DNA from: an uncultured Collinsella sp.
GTDB lineage: Bacteria; Actinomycetota; Coriobacteriia; Coriobacteriales; Coriobacteriaceae
Direction: 5' to 3'
Length of the DNA stretch: 7,194 nt
NCBI GenBank assembly: GCA_900545165.1
Contig: UQYA01000089.1
Location: 1 to 7,194, forward strand
This document shows, in pieces, positions 5,784-7,194 of the stretch; within the stretch, counting starts at the first letter, position 1; every line of letters starts with the position of its first letter. The position numbers were made by a program, and so were the translations under genes. Below the pieces are notes generated by a model. That model saw only the letters and a program-made list of their open reading frames with translations, was not told the DNA's origin and ran no database searches.

Positions 5784-7001
5784 GTGTCTATGCGTACCGA
5801 TGATTTTGACTACAACCTTCCCGAGGAACTGATTGCCCAGGCGCCTGCCGAGCCGCGCGATTCCTGCCGGCTGCTGGTGGTGGATCGCAAGGGCTCTCAG
5901 GCGGGAACGCCTCTGGAGCACGGCGGTACCGTTGAGCACCGCATCTTCCGCGACATCATCGACTATATCGAGCCGGGCGACGTGCTCGTCATCAACAAGA
6001 CGCGCGTGATGCCGGCCCGCCTGATCGGTCACAAGGCCGGCTCGGGCGGCGTGGTCGAGACGCTGCTGCTCAAGCGCCGCGAGGATGTGGATCCGCTGGG
6101 CCATGTCTGGGAGTGCCTGGTCAAGCCGGGTAAGCGCCTGAAGCCCGGTGCTCAGATTGAGTATCGTGCGGGCGGCGCCCATGCGCCCGAGGGCGCGCCC
6201 GTGGTGCTGACGGCCGAGGTCGTCGACTTTGTTACCGATAGCCGCGGTGGCCGTCTGGTGCGCTTTGAGCCGGCCGGTTGCAATGCCGCCGGCGAGCCGC
6301 GCACGCTCGACGAGGCCATCCATGCGGCCGGCCACGTGCCGCTGCCGCCCTACATTACCGATTACGAGGGCGATCCCGAGAAGTACCAGACCGTCTACGC
6401 CATGAAGGAGGAGCACTCGGCTGCTGCTCCTACGGCGGGTCTGCACTTTACCCCCGAGCTCATGGCCGCTATCGAGGCCAAGGGCGCGAAGTTTGCCGCC
6501 GTCGAGCTCGAGGTGGGCATCGATACCTTCCGTCTGGTGGAGGAGGACGACCCCGCGCAGCACGTGATGCACACCGAGCGCTATCACGTGTCGCAGGAGG
6601 TTGTCGACGCCGTGCATAAGGCGAAGGCCGAGGGCCATCGTGTGATCGCCGTCGGTACCACGGCGGTGCGCTCGCTCGAGAGCGCGTTTGACACGGACGC
6701 GCCGGTGTCCGATCCGGCCGTGACGGCGCGCTATTTTGAAGGCCGCGAGGACGGGGCCGATACGCTTGGCCGCGGTGACATCGTGGTGCGCGAGAACGCC
6801 ACGACGCAGCTTTACCTCATGCCCGGCTCGACCTATCACGTGGTCGATGCGCTGATCACGAACTTCCATGTGCCGCGCTCCACGCTCATGATGCTCGTGA
6901 GCGCGCTTGCCACCCGCGAGCAGATCATGGATGCCTACGCCGCTGCCATCGAAGAGCGTTACCGCTTCTTCAGCTTTGGTGACGCCATGCTCATTTTGTA
7001 A
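5784..7001 (+). CDS. queA: S-adenosylmethionine:tRNA ribosyltransferase-isomerase QueA
   Basis: QueA transfers and rearranges the ribose of SAM onto 7-aminomethyl-7-deazaguanine already in the tRNA wobble position, forming epoxyqueuosine. Family blocks in order: DYNLPEELIAQAPAEPRDSCRLLVV (9-33, seen as one stretch), VINKTRVMPARL (69-80), PLPPYI (186-191), YQTVYA (201-206), APTAGLHFT (215-223), VGIDTFR (244-250; usually VGLGTFRPV), VIAVGTTAVRSLE (287-299), ITNFHVPRSTLMMLVSA (358-374) and YRFFSFGDAMLI (393-404). At 405 residues it is longer than the usual 340-360. Extra residues lie near 36-50 and about 151-180. The GTG start is chosen from the AAGGAG spacing. It follows queH on the same strand, and a strong hairpin begins at the last base of its stop codon. 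Confidence 0.97.
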   Translation: MSMRTDDFDYNLPEELIAQAPAEPRDSCRLLVVDRKGSQAGTPLEHGGTVEHRIFRDIIDYIEPGDVLVINKTRVMPARLIGHKAGSGGVVETLLLKRREDVDPLGHVWECLVKPGKRLKPGAQIEYRAGGAHAPEGAPVVLTAEVVDFVTDSRGGRLVRFEPAGCNAAGEPRTLDEAIHAAGHVPLPPYITDYEGDPEKYQTVYAMKEEHSAAAPTAGLHFTPELMAAIEAKGAKFAAVELEVGIDTFRLVEEDDPAQHVMHTERYHVSQEVVDAVHKAKAEGHRVIAVGTTAVRSLESAFDTDAPVSDPAVTARYFEGREDGADTLGRGDIVVRENATTQLYLMPGSTYHVVDALITNFHVPRSTLMMLVSALATREQIMDAYAAAIEERYRFFSFGDAMLIL

Positions 7002-7029
7002 GTTACGCGGTTCTACGAACCGCGTAACT
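7001..7029 (+). terminator. Perfect 13-bp hairpin directly after queA
   Basis: AGTTACGCGGTTC (7001-7013) and GAACCGCGTAACT (7017-7029) are perfect inverted repeats with a TAC loop. The stem begins at the last A of the queA TAA. Position and stability suggest a transcription terminator or a 3'-end protecting structure. No U-tract follows, so it is not a canonical Rho-independent terminator; such U-less hairpins are common in GC-rich Actinobacteria. Confidence 0.7.
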
Positions 7030-7077
7030 GCTCGACGCTGCAAACGCCCCTAAGCGGCAATCTGACGTTCAATCGTC

Positions 7078-7110
7078 GGGCATGACCAGAAGGTCAATGC
7101 CCTCCTCTTT
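7078..7110 (+). terminator. Second hairpin with T-rich tail, possible terminator
   Basis: GGGCATGACC (7078-7087) pairs with GGTCAATGCCC (7092-7102) except for one bulged A, giving a 10-bp stem with an AGAA loop. The T/C-rich TCCTCTTT (7103-7110) follows on the plus strand. It could be a backup terminator for the queA transcript. Read on the minus strand, the same bases form codons (GIDLLVMPDD, then a stop), so the pairing may be incidental. Confidence 0.35.
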
Positions 7111-7194
7111 CACGTCACCTTGCTCGCTCAGGTGGGTTTTCGCTCATATGACCCAATCCGCTGTCAAGAGCCACAATGGCCCCGCCGACCGCTT
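7111..7194. other. Contig-end stretch without an assignable gene
   Basis: The last bases hold no gene I can support. On the minus strand a frame open from the window edge gives AVGGAIVALDSGLGHM and nine more residues, ending at the TGA 7117-7115. A second frame ends in GIDLLVMPDD at the TGA 7071-7069. Together they look like one coding 3' end broken by a frameshift. On the plus strand, ATG 7148 opens MTQSAVKSHNGPADR and runs off the edge, with an AGGTGG sequence 11 bp upstream. Too little sequence is present to choose between these. Confidence 0.3.

Noticed and set aside
5760..7043. 427-codon open frame on the minus strand opposite queA
   Set aside because: It is an antisense shadow of a well-conserved queA. 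Its product is His/Arg/Gly-rich with no recognisable domain.
1..7194. CRISPR array, insertion sequence, tRNA or rRNA gene
   Set aside because: I saw no direct-repeat array, transposase, tRNA cloverleaf or rRNA-like stretch on either strand.

Overview
The window looks like one end of a metagenome or draft-genome contig from a GC-rich gut actinobacterium. Class Coriobacteriia, Collinsella-like, is my best guess. It rests on overall protein character, high GC at third codon positions, GC-rich intergenic DNA and the gene set, not on a marker gene. Bases 1-27 are not biological: they match the Illumina Nextera Read-2 transposase adapter, so the contig really begins at base 28 and the first gene is cut there.

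Layout. (1) 28-736, minus strand: the first 236 codons of a TIM-barrel-like protein of unknown function with an acidic N-terminal extension. (2) 737-925: a divergent intergenic region with a palindromic operator candidate and a promoter. (3) 926-1096, plus: a 56-residue single-pass membrane protein. It converges on (4) 1121-2224, minus: an RsmB/NOP-family RNA cytosine-5 methyltransferase, with a hairpin over the convergent stop codons. (5) 2284-4434, minus, 59 bp upstream of (4) and probably co-transcribed with it: a 716-residue class I tRNA synthetase of the methionyl type. Its amino-acid pocket and KMSKS loop look strongly altered, while the anticodon-recognition residues look kept. (6) 4435-4566: a divergent promoter region. 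(7) 4567-5133, plus: a four-helix membrane protein with an HExxH zinc-protease motif (DUF3267-like), probably translated from a leaderless mRNA. (8) 5144-5719, plus: queH, epoxyqueuosine reductase. (9) 5784-7001, plus: queA. (10) 7001-7194: a perfect 13-bp hairpin after queA, a second imperfect hairpin, then about 90 bp with no convincing gene.

Function. Almost everything recognisable concerns tRNA or rRNA: tRNA aminoacylation (or a derivative of it), RNA m5C methylation, and the last two steps of queuosine synthesis. QueA makes epoxyqueuosine on tRNA and QueH reduces it to queuosine; here they are adjacent. The item most worth following up is the synthetase. Residues lining the methionine side chain in E. 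coli MetRS (L13, W253, H301) appear replaced by Glu, Ser and Tyr, which suggests a paralogue with another substrate or role rather than the housekeeping methionine enzyme.
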